The notes beneath the pieces were generated by a model. That model had not been told where the DNA came from. It was given only the letters and a program-made list of their open reading frames with translations, and did not search any database. Below, piece by piece: positions 32,700-43,429 of a stretch of 64,000 nucleotides of DNA. A program made the position numbers and the translations under genes. The DNA is from Cheiracanthium punctorium. Taxonomy: Eukaryota; Arthropoda; Arachnida; Araneae; Cheiracanthiidae. The stretch covers positions 248,001-312,000 of the forward strand of contig JAWZYV010013027.1 of NCBI GenBank assembly GCA_038373885.1, written 5' to 3'. Numbering within the stretch: position 1 is the first letter of the stretch; each line of letters begins with the position of its first letter.

Positions 32700-33464
32700 C
32701 CGTTTTCCTCTAACTTGCCACAAGGTGGCGCAGCAGAACGTCGAATTCTATTCCGTTTAGCCGTTTGCTATGCGAATATCGTCCAACCGATTTCGATGAA
32801 ATTTGGTACACGCGAATATTAGAACACGCAGAATATTTTTCACTATCCATTTTGCTGTAACTTGCCGCTAAATGGCGCTGCAAAGCATCAACTTCTATAC
32901 CGTTCGACCGATCGGCATAAAAATTTTTATACTTACACATTTCAGCACGAAGAATATATTCTAACTGCGTTCCTTTTGATGTTACTCACCACTAGATGAC
33001 ACTGCAATGCATTATTATTTTAACTCGCCACTAGATGACGCTGCAGCAGGCCAAATTCTTGACCATTCAAACGGTCGCTATGAAAATCAGTATCCATAGC
33101 TATTTGAACAATGAGAATATTTTGGCGTTATCCATTTTGCTATAACTCGCCACTTGACGGCACTGTAGCAAATCATTACTTTAAATAACTACTAGATGGC
33201 CCTGCAGTGTATCACTTCTTGACTGTGCAAATGATCGTTATGAAAATTGGTATACATAGATAGTTGAACACGGTCGCTATGAAAATCAGTATACATAGCT
33301 ATTTGAACAATGAGAATATTTTGGCGTTATCCATTTTGCTATAACTCGCCACTTGACGGCGCTGTTGCAAATCATTACTTTATTGAACCACTGGATGGCC
33401 CTGCAGTGTATCACTTCTTGACTGTGCAAATGATCGCTATGAAAATAGGTATACATAGATATTG
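32700..33464 (+). repeat. Minisatellite-like array, ~190 bp period, inside Helitron D
   Basis: Repeated blocks are TAACTCGCCACTAGATGGCGCTGCA-like, GCTATGAAAATCAGTATACATAG and GAATATTTTGGCGTTATCCATTTTGCT. The last copies (from 33080 and from 33275) are nearly identical over ~190 bp. The array is interrupted by the LTR element at 33469 and continues at 37711-38035. Confidence 0.8.
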
Positions 33465-33468
33465 GAAC

Positions 33469-33890
33469 TGTAAGGTTCCTCTTGGCATCACGTTGACAGC
33501 CTTGTGAGGACTCCTCCGACCGCCGTGTTCAAGATAGTAAACCAACTTGGTGCGTTCTTGAGTGGGAACTGTTTGCGAACCATCACCCGAATGAATTCGC
33601 TGTTGCGATTGAACTGAAGAGAATATACTTCTGTTGTCTCCCTACAAAAACTGTGAGTTGGACACGAGGAGTGCGCGGTGCGTCCAGCACGTGAAGAGAT
33701 GACCCATGCGAGGGTTGTTATTTTAATTGCTAATGAGATACTCCGAGCAAGGAGTTTTTGTGGATTTTATTTCATTTTGTTTAATAAAGTGTCAGTGTGA
33801 AATTTATGTAATTATTGTAAATGGCTGGAATAAACATATGTTAACCCAGAATGACTGATTATCTGGTGGCCGTATCCTGAAGACGTTACA
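33469..33890 (+). repeat. 5' LTR of inner Gypsy-type element
   Basis: 422 bp. AATAAA-containing TTTAATAAAGTG at 33780-33791 is a possible polyadenylation signal. One difference from the 3' copy (G against T in a T run near 33779). Confidence 0.95.
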
Positions 33891-33902
33891 GCCATTTATA
33901 AC

Positions 33903-33920
33903 TGGTGTCAGAAGTCGGAT
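33903..33920 (+). promoter_or_regulatory. Primer-binding site of inner element
   Basis: TGGTGTCAGAAGTCGGAT starts 12 bases after the LTR with the TGG needed to pair with a tRNA 3' CCA. It resembles Leu-type primer sites of other Gypsy elements, but the tRNA is not proven. Confidence 0.55.
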
Positions 33921-34528
33921 CGTGTCTACGGGGAGAGCTTTGCTTGATTACGCAAGTTCGTAAACTCGCCCACCGAGTTGTGTCAACAAGTGGAGACAGT
34001 TGGGGAGTTTTTCATCCTAGCGGAAGCTGTGATTTGTGAGTTTGTGTCTGCAAAGTGAAGACGAACATTTTCATCATGGCAGATTTGTGAGATATATACT
34101 ATCGAATTCACGTAAAATTCCAAGGTAATTTGAGAGTTCCATCCGGGTAAAAGAAAAGTGTGAGTGATTATCGACGAGGAGTGAATTTGTGTACCACCGG
34201 ATGTACGTAGATTTTCAGAGTTACGGATCATATTTATTGGAGGAAATCGTGCCTTTCGCGTGTGGAATGACCATGCTAAGGTAGGCTTGTTAAGAATGTA
34301 TTTCGTGTTGATGTTTTAAATTCGGGCATTGAACTGTGTTTTTTTGGAGTTTTTAAATGGGTTTAAGGTGTTATGTATGAATTTTATGATACATTTTAGT
34401 AAGGGTTGACTTATGCACAGGTGCACTCATAGTCAGTTGTGTTGTATAGATATATATTATATTGTATGGAATAATTTTGTAAAATTGGAATTTTTTATAT
34501 ATATATATATATATATAAGATAAGAAAC

Positions 34529-35590
34529 ATGGCCTACCTTGCAAAAAAGCGCAAAGCCGATTTGGTAACTTTGGCTTTTGAATTGGGAGTAGATGCCGAT
34601 GAGACTGATAGGGTTAAAGACATTATAACGAAAATTACGGCGTCCGTGGATTACAAGGAAGAGTATGTCAAGAATCTGATTGAGTGAATTGAGGATGAGC
34701 AAAGAGAGAAGGGGGAGGTGGAAAAACTAAGGGCGGAGCGCGAATATGAGCTAGAACGTCTGAAATTGACAAATGTAGATATGAGTAGTTTGACCTCGTC
34801 GCGTGACGAGCTGGGCAGAGTTACGCGGGAATTAAAAAACTTTATGCGGGAGTTTGACCCGAACACCTCGGACATTTCCTTATATTTAGTTATGTTTGAG
34901 CGGCAGGCTAAAAAGGCTCAGGTGGACAAGTCTGATTATGTCTCTCACCTTATACCGCTTTTGCCCATAGAAATCGCGGAAATTATTATTAGGGAACCCG
35001 AAGAAAAGGCTGAGGACTATCAGTACATAAAGAAAGTGTTGTTGGAGCGCTTTAAATTAAAGCCCGAGACCTTCCGAATTAAATTTATCCAGCACCAAAG
35101 ACGCGTGGGGGCATTGTGGCCTTTTTGGACGGCTGGTTAGATGGAGTGGGGGTGGACACGTTTGGAAAGTTAAAAGAGCTGATGATTGCTGATCAGATAA
35201 AAAATCGTGTCTCGCCGGAAGTAAGGGAACACTTCATTGATAATGATTGATAACTGGGGGAGACCTGGTCAGTCCGTCGGAGTTGGCAAATAAATTAGAT
35301 AAATATGAGGCAGTTGGAAAAACTTCGCGGAAACAAGTAATTTCAAAGGCTTCTGATCGGAGGGAAATGGTTAAAGAGAATTTTTTGTCAGCAGGAAAGG
35401 AATCCCCTGAGAAAAATCGAACGGTCGGAAACACTCCACCCTGGAGAAGCCCCGAGTTTAGACGTAAGAATTCGGAAAAGGTTGCATTTGACCGTAGAAA
35501 GAGTTTTAAATGTTTTTTGTGTGGCTCGCCAAACCATTTAAAAAAGTTGCCCGAAATTAAAGGAAAACCGTGCTTTTGAGCAGGTAAATA
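34529..35590 (+). pseudogene. gag: Broken gag of inner element
   Basis: ATG 34529 opens a frame with MAYLAKKRKADLVTLAFELG, similar to the SAP-like start of the outer element's Gag. An in-frame TGA at 34685-34687 interrupts it. The frame reopens to 35140, then shifts near 35100-35145. The next stretch reaches a zinc knuckle start (CFLCGSPNH) in another frame, and an A-run near 35540 shifts it again before the protease. At least one stop and two or three frameshifts are present, so no full Gag can be made from this copy. A (TA)n run (34497-34517) lies just upstream. Confidence 0.85.
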
Positions 35591-37092
35591 ATGTGACAAC
35601 GGGGGTGTCTGGTGAAACTTTATTTGAGCCCTATATGAGCGAGGCAAAAATTAACGGAAAATTAATGAGAGTGCTGCGAGACACGGGAGCAAATATGGAT
35701 ATGGTATCCTTGAACCATATCAGTCCTGGTGATTTGTTGGGTGAAACGGTGTGGGTAAAACAACCGCTAGATAAAAACTTTACTTGTTTACCTCTTGCAA
35801 AAATTGAAATGGAAAGTGCGAAATTTGGAAATGTTGTGACTAAGGCAGCTGTGATTGATTCTTCCCTAGATCAGGGTTTTTATCTGTTATCAAATAAAAC
35901 TGTAAAATTAATTGAAGATCAAAAAAGAAACCCATCGCTAGTTAACGCAGTTGTTACTCGTAGTCAAAAGCGAGAAGAAATACGTCGGAACCCTGAGGAT
36001 CGTGACAGTACACAGGGGGAAAATCTAGAACAACCCTGTATGACGGGCAGTTTTGAGTTAGAGGAAGTAGCAAAAATGCAATTGCCGCAGGGGGGAGATT
36101 CTGCCATTCGAACCATTTTATCAGTGGACTCGCAAAACTCCGCTCGCGAACAGAGAGATTGCCCCACTCGTAAGCCATGTTTTTCAAGCGTGCAGGAGAG
36201 GGGAGGAAAATCAGAGTTTAAAATGGAGAAAGGGTTATTGTTTAGAAAATCTGTGGATCGCCTCAAAAACGAGCGTAAGCAGCTTCTTGTTCCGAAAAAA
36301 TTTAGGGAGAGGATTAAAGCTATCTGTCATGAAGAGACATCGGGGCATATGATTGTTGCGAAATCGAGGGATAGATTGCTACGTTACTGTTTTCGGCCTA
36401 ACTGCATTAAAGAGGTAGAAAATTATGTTCGTACTTGTGATCCGTGTCAGCGGGTTGGAAAGGCTCGATATACTAAAAAAGCCCCGTTAAAGCTGGTACC
36501 GATCATTAGGGAGGTTTCCTCAAAAATAAATACTGATACGGTCGGCCCTTTGCCATCTAGTGCAAATGGAATTCAGTATTTAGTAACAGCTGTCTGTATG
36601 TCATCGAGGTATCCCGAGGGACACGCATTGAGAGATATTGGTTCGGTTTCGGCGATTGAGGCGTTGTTAATGATTTTCAGTAGACTGGGATTTTCATGGG
36701 AGGTACAGTGTGACTGGGGAACCTCATTCACTAGTCATCTCACCACCGGATTTTTTGACCGGTTTGGAATAAAGGTTATTCATAGTTCGGTTCATCACCC
36801 CAAAAAAGATCCTGTTCAAAGGTTTCATAGGACTATTAAACAGTTAATCAGGGTATTTTGTTTAGAATCTGGAGAGGATTGGGAGAAAATTTACCCTCAG
36901 CATTACTGGCCCTACAACCATTCAAATATAGGATTGTGCATAGGAGAGGCTCCGCCAACAGAAATGCTGACGGCCTTAGTCGAGGGAGTTAAATGCATTT
37001 TGTGGGAATTGATAATAGGACTTTCACTTGTGCATGGAATGTTGAAATTGAATCAAACTTGTCTGTTGGAGTATTGGTGTTTTTATATTTAA
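35591..37092 (+). pseudogene. pol: Protease-integrase fragment of inner element
   Basis: One open frame of about 499 codons. The protease site LRDTGAN (residues 30-32 of the frame) is intact. A linker (VVTRSQKREE) leads directly into the integrase zinc domain with His246, His252, Cys282 and Cys285. Two catalytic Asp are kept (NTDTVGP 315, CDWGTSF 374), but the catalytic Glu is Gln409 (DPVQRFHRT), with spacing one residue short, so the enzyme is predicted dead. The frame ends prematurely after TEMLTALVEG, losing the C-terminal module. No RT follows in the ~190 bp before the 3' LTR. Either RT was deleted or this lineage was always non-autonomous. Confidence 0.85.
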
Positions 37093-37267
37093 ATTGTTAG
37101 AATATCAGGTTTGTAAAATTTTGAAATATATTTTTTGTAGCTATGGGTTGAACTAATTCTGTTTTATTTCATGAGTAGTGGGAAATTTGCCTCGGGTTTG
37201 TGGCAAGATCAGGTTATCTACGGAAAGTAGAAATTAAAATTTTTCTCTGAGGCATCGAAAAAAAATT

Positions 37268-37284
37268 TCTAAGGGGGGAGGAGC
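37268..37284 (+). promoter_or_regulatory. Polypurine tract of inner element
   Basis: AAGGGGGGAGGAG-rich stretch directly before the 3' LTR, the expected plus-strand primer. Confidence 0.75.
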
Positions 37285-37706
37285 TGTAAGGTTCCTCTTG
37301 GCATCACGTTGACAGCCTTGTGAGGACTCCTCCGACCGCCGTGTTCAAGATAGTAAACCAACTTGGTGCGTTCTTGAGTGGGAACTGTTTGCGAACCATC
37401 ACCCGAATGAATTCGCTGTTGCGATTGAACTGAAGAGAATATACTTCTGTTGTCTCCCTACAAAAACTGTGAGTTGGACACGAGGAGTGCGCGGTGCGTC
37501 CAGCACGTGAAGAGATGACCCATGCGAGGGTTGTTATTTTAATTGCTAATGAGATACTCCGAGCAAGGAGTTTTTGTGGATTTTATTTCATTTTTTTTAA
37601 TAAAGTGTCAGTGTGAAATTTATGTAATTATTGTAAATGGCTGGAATAAACATATGTTAACCCAGAATGACTGATTATCTGGTGGCCGTATCCTGAAGAC
37701 GTTACA
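37285..37706 (+). repeat. 3' LTR of inner Gypsy-type element
   Basis: 422 bp, matches 33469-33890 at all but one position by eye; followed by GAAC. Confidence 0.95.
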
Positions 37707-37710
37707 GAAC

Positions 37711-38035
37711 ACGGGGAAGAGTTTGGCGCTATCCATTTTCCTATAACTTGCCACTAGATGTCGCGTCAACACATGAACTTCAGGACTGTCCAGCCGATAG
37801 TCATGAAAATTCGTATACATCGATATCTGAATGCGGAAAATATTTTCCGTTGCGGAAATATCCGTTTTGCTAAAACTCGCCACTAGATTGCGCTACGCCG
37901 CATGGCCTTCTGCACCGTACAAACGATTGCCTTGCAATTCGGTATGCATGATTATTGGACACAATATAACGCGATATCCACTTTGCTTTATCTGTTTCTT
38001 ACAATGAATAGTAATCACCACAAATCGTAATATCA
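37711..38035 (+). repeat. Continuation of Helitron D minisatellite
   Basis: CGCTATCCATTTTCCTATAACTTGCCACTAGATG and similar units continue the array cut at 33468 by the LTR insertion. Confidence 0.75.
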
Positions 38036-38143
38036 AAAAGTCCATTCATTCCCGTGCGAAGAACGGGTACTTCAGCTAGTATATTATATAATTGGAGGAA
38101 ATCAGCCTTTAAGGGCAAATTTCGCTCTTAGGTGGGGGCGTAA

Positions 38144-38601
38144 TGTCGCGCCCTTGGAAACCCGTGTTCTCACACAGTATTGTTCTATCTATGTGCTTTC
38201 ACCAGGGAGGGTCGATGCTGACCCCTGACCCTAGTTGACGTCACCCCCGACTCAGCAAGCTCCCGCTTGGACAAGGGGGCGAGAGAAAAAAGAAGAGTCA
38301 GTTTCGAACGGATGCAGAGAGAGAGAGAGGAAAATGAGTCTCTCCTCTCGATGGAAACAAATGTGATGTGTAATTTACTTTTTTATTTTCTATGATGGGA
38401 AAGCATAGTTACCTCATTTTGTACATAGTTCTCTGTAAATATTAAAAATTATATTAATCCAGAAAATTTGATTGTGATCTATTGAGTATGTTTTCTTTTA
38501 TCGCAAGTGGATCGGAACCAAAGGAATGCCTCAATTAAATATAACCGCTCGGAAACAGACGATCTACCATTCGCAATTCCACGGTCGCGAGAGTTGTGAC
38601 A
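38144..38601 (+). repeat. 3' LTR of outer Gypsy element
   Basis: 458 bp, preceded by a purine-rich AGGTGGGGGCG tract and followed by CATAA. Confidence 0.95.
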
Positions 38602-38606
38602 CATAA

Positions 38607-40985
38607 TATTTACATTGATGTTTTACGAAACGAATGCGCATATGTGCGCTTATCGAAGTACAATCGAAACTCGTCTGTCTTTTTTTCACATCGACAACTA
38701 GTTAGAGAGTGTTTGCTCACGCCCTCTGCTGGAGAGCGAGATTTCGCTACAAGCACAGCTTGATGACCTATGTGGTTAGGATACAATTGCATGGTTATGA
38801 CCGATAGTAGCCAAGTTCAAACCGTTCATTATTTTCCTCCGAATAATTCTTCGCCAATATAATATGCTAGAGTAAATGAAACGCTGATCATGGCAAATGA
38901 AATTGCTTAAAAGTGTAATGAAGAATTAATAATTGTCACTTAGCCATTTAGAGGTCTGCGCCGCACGGAAATTCGAGGCCGCGGCGGCGTAACGACCTCA
39001 GAAACTCGGGGCGGAGCCGCGCCGCGGAGTGGGAAAAATCTTTTAAAGAACATAATGGAACACACACATATATGTGTATAAATTGTACACACACATATAT
39101 ATGTATAAATTGGCGCTAAAATGAGATTTTTTAAGACTAGAATGAAGACTGGAATTTTTATGAAAACTAGTATTATGTTGTGCGATTTACGGGGAATTAG
39201 CTACACATGGGTTCATCACGGTTGTGTTCGGGCTCGATTGTACTTGTCTTTAATTTGCAGAAACTGCAAAATTTATGATATTCTATCAATGAAATAATTG
39301 AATATTTCTACCAATCAAATATTTCTTTTCCCGATAATTGTGCTATCTCGCACGTATCAGCTCGTATCGATAAAATCATTATCTCTGGCTTAAATTTTAA
39401 TTTTTAGTAATTTTTCGAAAGGAGATAAATTATTCCTTTCAATTTCTTTACAACGTGACATCCAAACAACTGCACATTCAAGATATATTTGAAAATTTCA
39501 TTGAATACAGTGTGCTTTCTTAAATCATTTAAATGAAGAACAATTAAAAAAATAAAAAACATTTAATTTTTGAGAAAATTTTTAATCAGAAGCTGTAGAA
39601 TCAAGCAGTTCAAGCTTTTCTCCTTTAAAATATGAGAAATATCTTTTCATCCTATATACTTTTTGGTTAGTGGGGGGGGGGAGTCTTTAAAATTGGCGTG
39701 TTTGGATGTCCTGCTGCAATACCAGCGACTGCGCCGCAATCTGATTCATACCGGGTAAAAAATAGGACTAGGAAGGGACTCTCTGCGCCTGTATTTTTTT
39801 TAGACGAAATAATGAACAAATTAAAACAACACTGTAAAAAAAATCTAGGAACTTTCCTGGGAAATAATGGACAGTTTGCGTGTTTTTTAAGCGAATCGTG
39901 AGAGCAATATTCGGTTACGGGACGGGTTAAAGGAAATAGTAAAGTTTTCAGATGGAAATTTTTACTTTCCGCGCGGTATTTCTGAGAATCTATCTTTCCC
40001 CATTATTTCGAAGGAACTTTTCTGGACATTTTACAGCGAAATTAGGAATTAATGCACTAATTACTTATAAACTAAAAGTATCAATTGTTAAAGTATTAAT
40101 TTAAAGCTAACATTAAAGCTAACAATTTTAAAGCTAACATTCATAACTGAAAAAAAAAAATCTGGAAAAATCTATTAAACATTTTTTTTCTTTACTTTTA
40201 CATTTTGGTAAAATCAAAAAATAGTCTGCTTCGACTGGTTCGTAGAAAATTAGTAAATAAGTTCGCGTGAAACTAAAACTCATTTTATTTTGCTGGTACC
40301 GGCTTGCCCAAAGCATATAGGAATTATGATAACATAACTCAGTACATTTAAAACTTTTAACTATCTACATTTCGCATATTAAAACATACCTAAACCACTG
40401 AACCTTAAACTTAAATTTGTTTTGAAAGGAAATAGTTCATTCTGTTGAAGACACTTTTATTCAACGGAAACCTGTTTTTAGAGGAAAAATATTTCGGTAC
40501 CTTTTTATTCCGTTTAAATCCACCTTGTAACCCCAGGGTTATTTTTTGCAACCCCATTTGAGGTAGCAATCCAAAGACTGATAATCATTAGATTAGAGAA
40601 TTACCAAATAATAATAATGATAGAATACTGATTTAAACATTTATAAAATAAAAAAACTCTCGCTCAAGGTAAACTTATTTCCATTTTTAGTAAATTTCTT
40701 TTTAGTTTCCGGAACTTTTATGTGATTAGTTGTAAGATGCCTTTACACACATTTTATATATTTCAGTTTTTCTTCAATTTCAATATTCTTTAAATTATAA
40801 GCACTTCTGACGAGCCAAGAACACAAATCCGATATACGTGGTCACAATAACAATAACAATATGTATTCCTGTATTCGATACATGACGAAATATTTATGGA
40901 GAACGGAAGACATGTTTTAGAACTATTAATTCTCCAGTTACTACAGGGGAAACACTAACTAAAATTATGATCAAGTGTGATGTTA
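38607..40985. other. No gene recognised
   Basis: AT-rich except for a GC-rich block at 38958-39032 (GCGCCGCACGG ... GGAGCCGCGCCGCGG), perhaps a MITE end. Duplicate ACACACATATATRTGTATAAATTG units occur at 39062-39110. No coding motif. Confidence 0.45.
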
Positions 40986-40987
40986 TG

Positions 40988-41190
40988 ACAACGCTACGCA
41001 AGGGATATCTGCTTAGGATGGGTTGGCCTTGGATGGAGGATTTCTACGGATTCAACGCTTATTCACGTTACATCTGGGAAAACAGACCAGACCATTAGAT
41101 CGACAGCCACATGACGGGGCTCGAACCCGAGATCTTCACATTTCAGCCGTCTACCATTTTGAGTGTCTTATCCACTCGGCCATTGTGGGG
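40988..41190 (-). mobile_element. tRNA-derived SINE
   Basis: On the minus strand CCACAATGGCCGAGTGGATAAG (box A-like) and GGGTTCGAGCCC (box B, plus strand GGGGCTCGAACCCGA at 41115-41129) lie about 50 bases apart, as in a tRNA-derived promoter. A conserved SINE body with CCTTGG...TCCTAAGCAGAT follows. Confidence 0.65.
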
Positions 41191-42159
41191 CTAAAGTTAT
41201 GTATTAAGTATATCTTGTTTTATAAAAATAACTTGAACTGCATTAAAGAGCTGATGATCTTTTTTTAGGCTTCTATTACCGTGTTTACTCGCATTACTAT
41301 CGCCCTCGCGTAATAGTCGCATCCCTGAAATTTGAAATTTGAAAGGCACAGTTTTTCGATATCTATAGCAATTATATGGCTTTCATCTCAGTTGTTCCGA
41401 AGTACAAGTTCAAACATTTTTTTTTTATTGCAAAGTACAATTTACAGCACAAGGATGGACAATTTTACATCCACACCCAAAGACGGGAGTCGAACCCGGG
41501 CCCAAAGGATGGTCGCATCCCTGTTTTGAAGAAGAAAAACTCATCAAAATATTTTCCCCGAATAAAAGTCGCAGTCACGTATTTGATCTTCATTTAGAAA
41601 ATAGAAAATTATCAGCTGTACTCTTCCCAACTACAGCGCTACTGATGCCTTCAGTAAAGAGATTTATTACAAATTATGTTATTAGAATTCTTTGTCAAAA
41701 TTTTCTCAAAGATTATTTGCGAATTTTATGTCCATAAAAATATTACCATAAGAAGAAAAATGCCTTTATTTTTTGTGCAACTTACGAACAGAGTATTCAT
41801 AAGCAAAGCAGCACATAATCTGTAAATATTTAGTAAGTTTTTAATTTTATTATAATTAGAGGTAGGGAAATTTCGTAAATAAAAATTCGAAATTCTTATG
41901 CACTTAAAATTTATATTCAATGTTAATTAAAAGCATTGTTGCAATTTCAAAACATTTGACTGTTCTAGAGTCATTCTTCTGTCCGTAACGACGACGACAA
42001 TTACTAAAAAGCGATCTGTGTCTAAGCTATCAGTAGGCTCCAAATGCTCTGTAAAGCTGTTTCAGTAACGCTTGGAAAAGAGTATTTATTAGCTCACAAT
42101 ATATCCTTAACTTTGGGATCTTTATTCCTGTTCATTGACTGCAGCATAAAGCGATGAAG

Positions 42160-42394
42160 GGCCACACTATGGCACAGTGGTTATGTTACTGGAAATGATA
42201 GACGGCCAAAGTGTGAAGGTCCCACGTTCGGGTCCCATCGCGTGGCTGCCGGTCTAACATTCTTCAGTTTTGGTAGGTTTTCTCCAGATGCTTCGCGAAT
42301 ACACGTTAGAACCCCTTAGAAAGTCCTCCTACCAAGGCACTCCCATCCTTGGAAGATCGCCCTAGAGTAGCGTTGCCATAATCACACGAACAAA
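42160..42394 (+). mobile_element. Full-length tRNA-derived SINE with target duplication
   Basis: Box A TATGGCACAGTGG (42169-42181) and box B GTTCGGGTCCC (42226-42236) are spaced as in pol III promoters. A 15 bp duplication CATAAAGCGATGAAG / CATAAAGCAATGAAAG (42145-42159, 42395-42410) marks the insertion. The body is related to the other SINEs in the window (TTAGAACCCCTTAGAAAGT). Confidence 0.85.
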
Positions 42395-42825
42395 CATAAA
42401 GCAATGAAAGTCGGTGTACCCACCAATGAACTCATTTTGAGGACGTAATCGGAAGGAAACGAATTTTGAAAAGCTTTAGCGTAATATAGTTTAAGGTGGT
42501 CATACTTGCAGCCACAGATGGGAAAAATAATTGACCAATGAGATAATAGGTTTCGTTTATTGTGTTTAATTTCACATGTAAGGGAAGTTCATTGGAAGTT
42601 TTTTCAGATGCAGTTTTTAACATTGTGTTTAGATCCAAATGCCCTGACTTTGTTGTTCAAGAATTGTTTTTAAGCCTTCTAATTTGTTCCACAAATTGTG
42701 AGCAAGTGGGTAACTTAAATTTTCTAATTCGTTTATTAATTTCCTTGATTTCGGCAACAGCTAGGATATGAAGCTTTTTGGATCTTGCGTTTACTTTTGA
42801 GAGATTCTTTGACTTAATTTTCGCG

Positions 42826-42930
42826 CCATTGGTTGCCGACCGAATTTGCGCTCTCGACTGGGAGACTTAAGGTGTCTGGTTCAAACCCAGTTAGCGTCCG
42901 TCGACCTAACCGTTCGGAATTTTCCTTCGT
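42826..42930 (+). mobile_element. SINE 5' fragment
   Basis: GGTTCAAACCCAG box B (42878-42890) with the CGTCGACCTAACCGTTCGGAATTTTCC body shared with the 13056 SINE; truncated after about 100 bp. Confidence 0.55.
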
Positions 42931-43429
42931 TTTCTTATTCCATTGACAAAAATAAGAAATTCACAAATTGATTATATTTCCCATCCAATCTCAAATATAA
43001 GAAAATTTCGCATAAATTCACGTATTTTGTAAAAACGAAAATTACTTACCTCTAATTATAATGTATTTTTCTGATACCAGTATTGTTTTAGCATTAGAGA
43101 GTGAAGTACATATATAGATACAGTGAAGTGCATTATACCGCGTAATAGTCGCACCTACATTTTCATAATGAAAAATTGGCAAAAAATGTCCATTACGCGT
43201 GTAAACACGGTATATAATTGGAATCAAAGCTTGATTTTATTATTATTATTATTTTTTATTAAATAATTTCTAAGATCGTGTTCCGAATGTTTTAGAAAAG
43301 GTTAAAATTGGTCAATAATGCCACAAAAAGTGCAGTAATTGTAGCCCAATTTATAACCCCACAATGTGCGCCCCAGCTCCCCCTACTTTTGCAAAGTTCC
43401 TACGCCACTGATGGAGACAGTTATGAAAA

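Larger units (their letters stand above)
33469..37706 (+). mobile_element. Inner Gypsy-type LTR element lacking reverse transcriptase
   Basis: LTRs of 422 bp (33469-33890, 37285-37706), TGTAAGG...CGTTACA, differ at one base by eye. A 4 bp duplication GAAC flanks them (33465-33468, 37707-37710). The internal region has a primer site, a broken gag and a protease-integrase frame, with no RT or RNase H anywhere. A purine tract AAGGGGGGAGGAGC precedes the 3' LTR. At 4.2 kb it is a deletion derivative that must be mobilised in trans. It is the youngest layer of this nest, which agrees with its nearly identical LTRs. Confidence 0.93.
31295..38079 (+). mobile_element. Helitron-like non-autonomous element (family D) inserted in the outer Gypsy
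   Basis: It begins TCTTTCTTATAAATAAAAATG after an A (31294) and ends with hairpin CCCGT-GCGAAGA-ACGGG, a TACTTCAG spacer and CTAG (38076-38079) before T. That is the Helitron 3' structure and A/T target. Without the nested LTR element and its GAAC duplication it is about 2.5 kb. It contains (GTTT)n near the 5' end, a 242 bp tandem duplication and a ~190 bp minisatellite. It has no helicase. Its ends are unrelated to copies A-C, so it is another family. Confidence 0.75.
25405..38601 (+). mobile_element. Outer Ty3/Gypsy element, Gmr1-like domain order, carrying nested insertions
   Basis: Two LTRs (25405-25861, 38144-38601), each TGTCGCGCCC...GTTGTGACA, are flanked by a 5 bp CATAA duplication (25400-25404, 38602-38606). 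One frame holds gag, protease, integrase, RT and RNase H (26573-31093). Integrase lies upstream of RT, the reverse of ordinary Ty3/Gypsy and the order of the Gmr1 group. Without the Helitron-like insert at 31295-38079 it is about 6412 bp, a normal Gypsy length, which independently supports the nesting. The LTRs differ at 4 substitutions and 1 indel by eye, so the insertion is fairly young. No envelope-like frame. Confidence 0.93.
41277..43212. mobile_element. Non-autonomous DNA transposon with TACCGTGTTTAC inverted ends
   Basis: The left end TACCGTGTTTACTCGC with downstream CGCGTAATAGTCGCA is mirrored by GCGTGTAAACACGGTA ending 43212, with an inner CGCGTAATAGTCGCACC near 43139 in direct orientation. 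TA-rich flanks fit TA insertion (pogo/Tigger-like ends). About 1.9 kb, no transposase, and it carries SINE insertions (42160-42394, 42826-42930). A composite of two related MITEs is an alternative. Confidence 0.5.

Noticed and set aside
35247..35579. 110-codon frame as an independent gene
   Set aside because: It is the frame-shifted nucleocapsid part of the inner element's broken gag.
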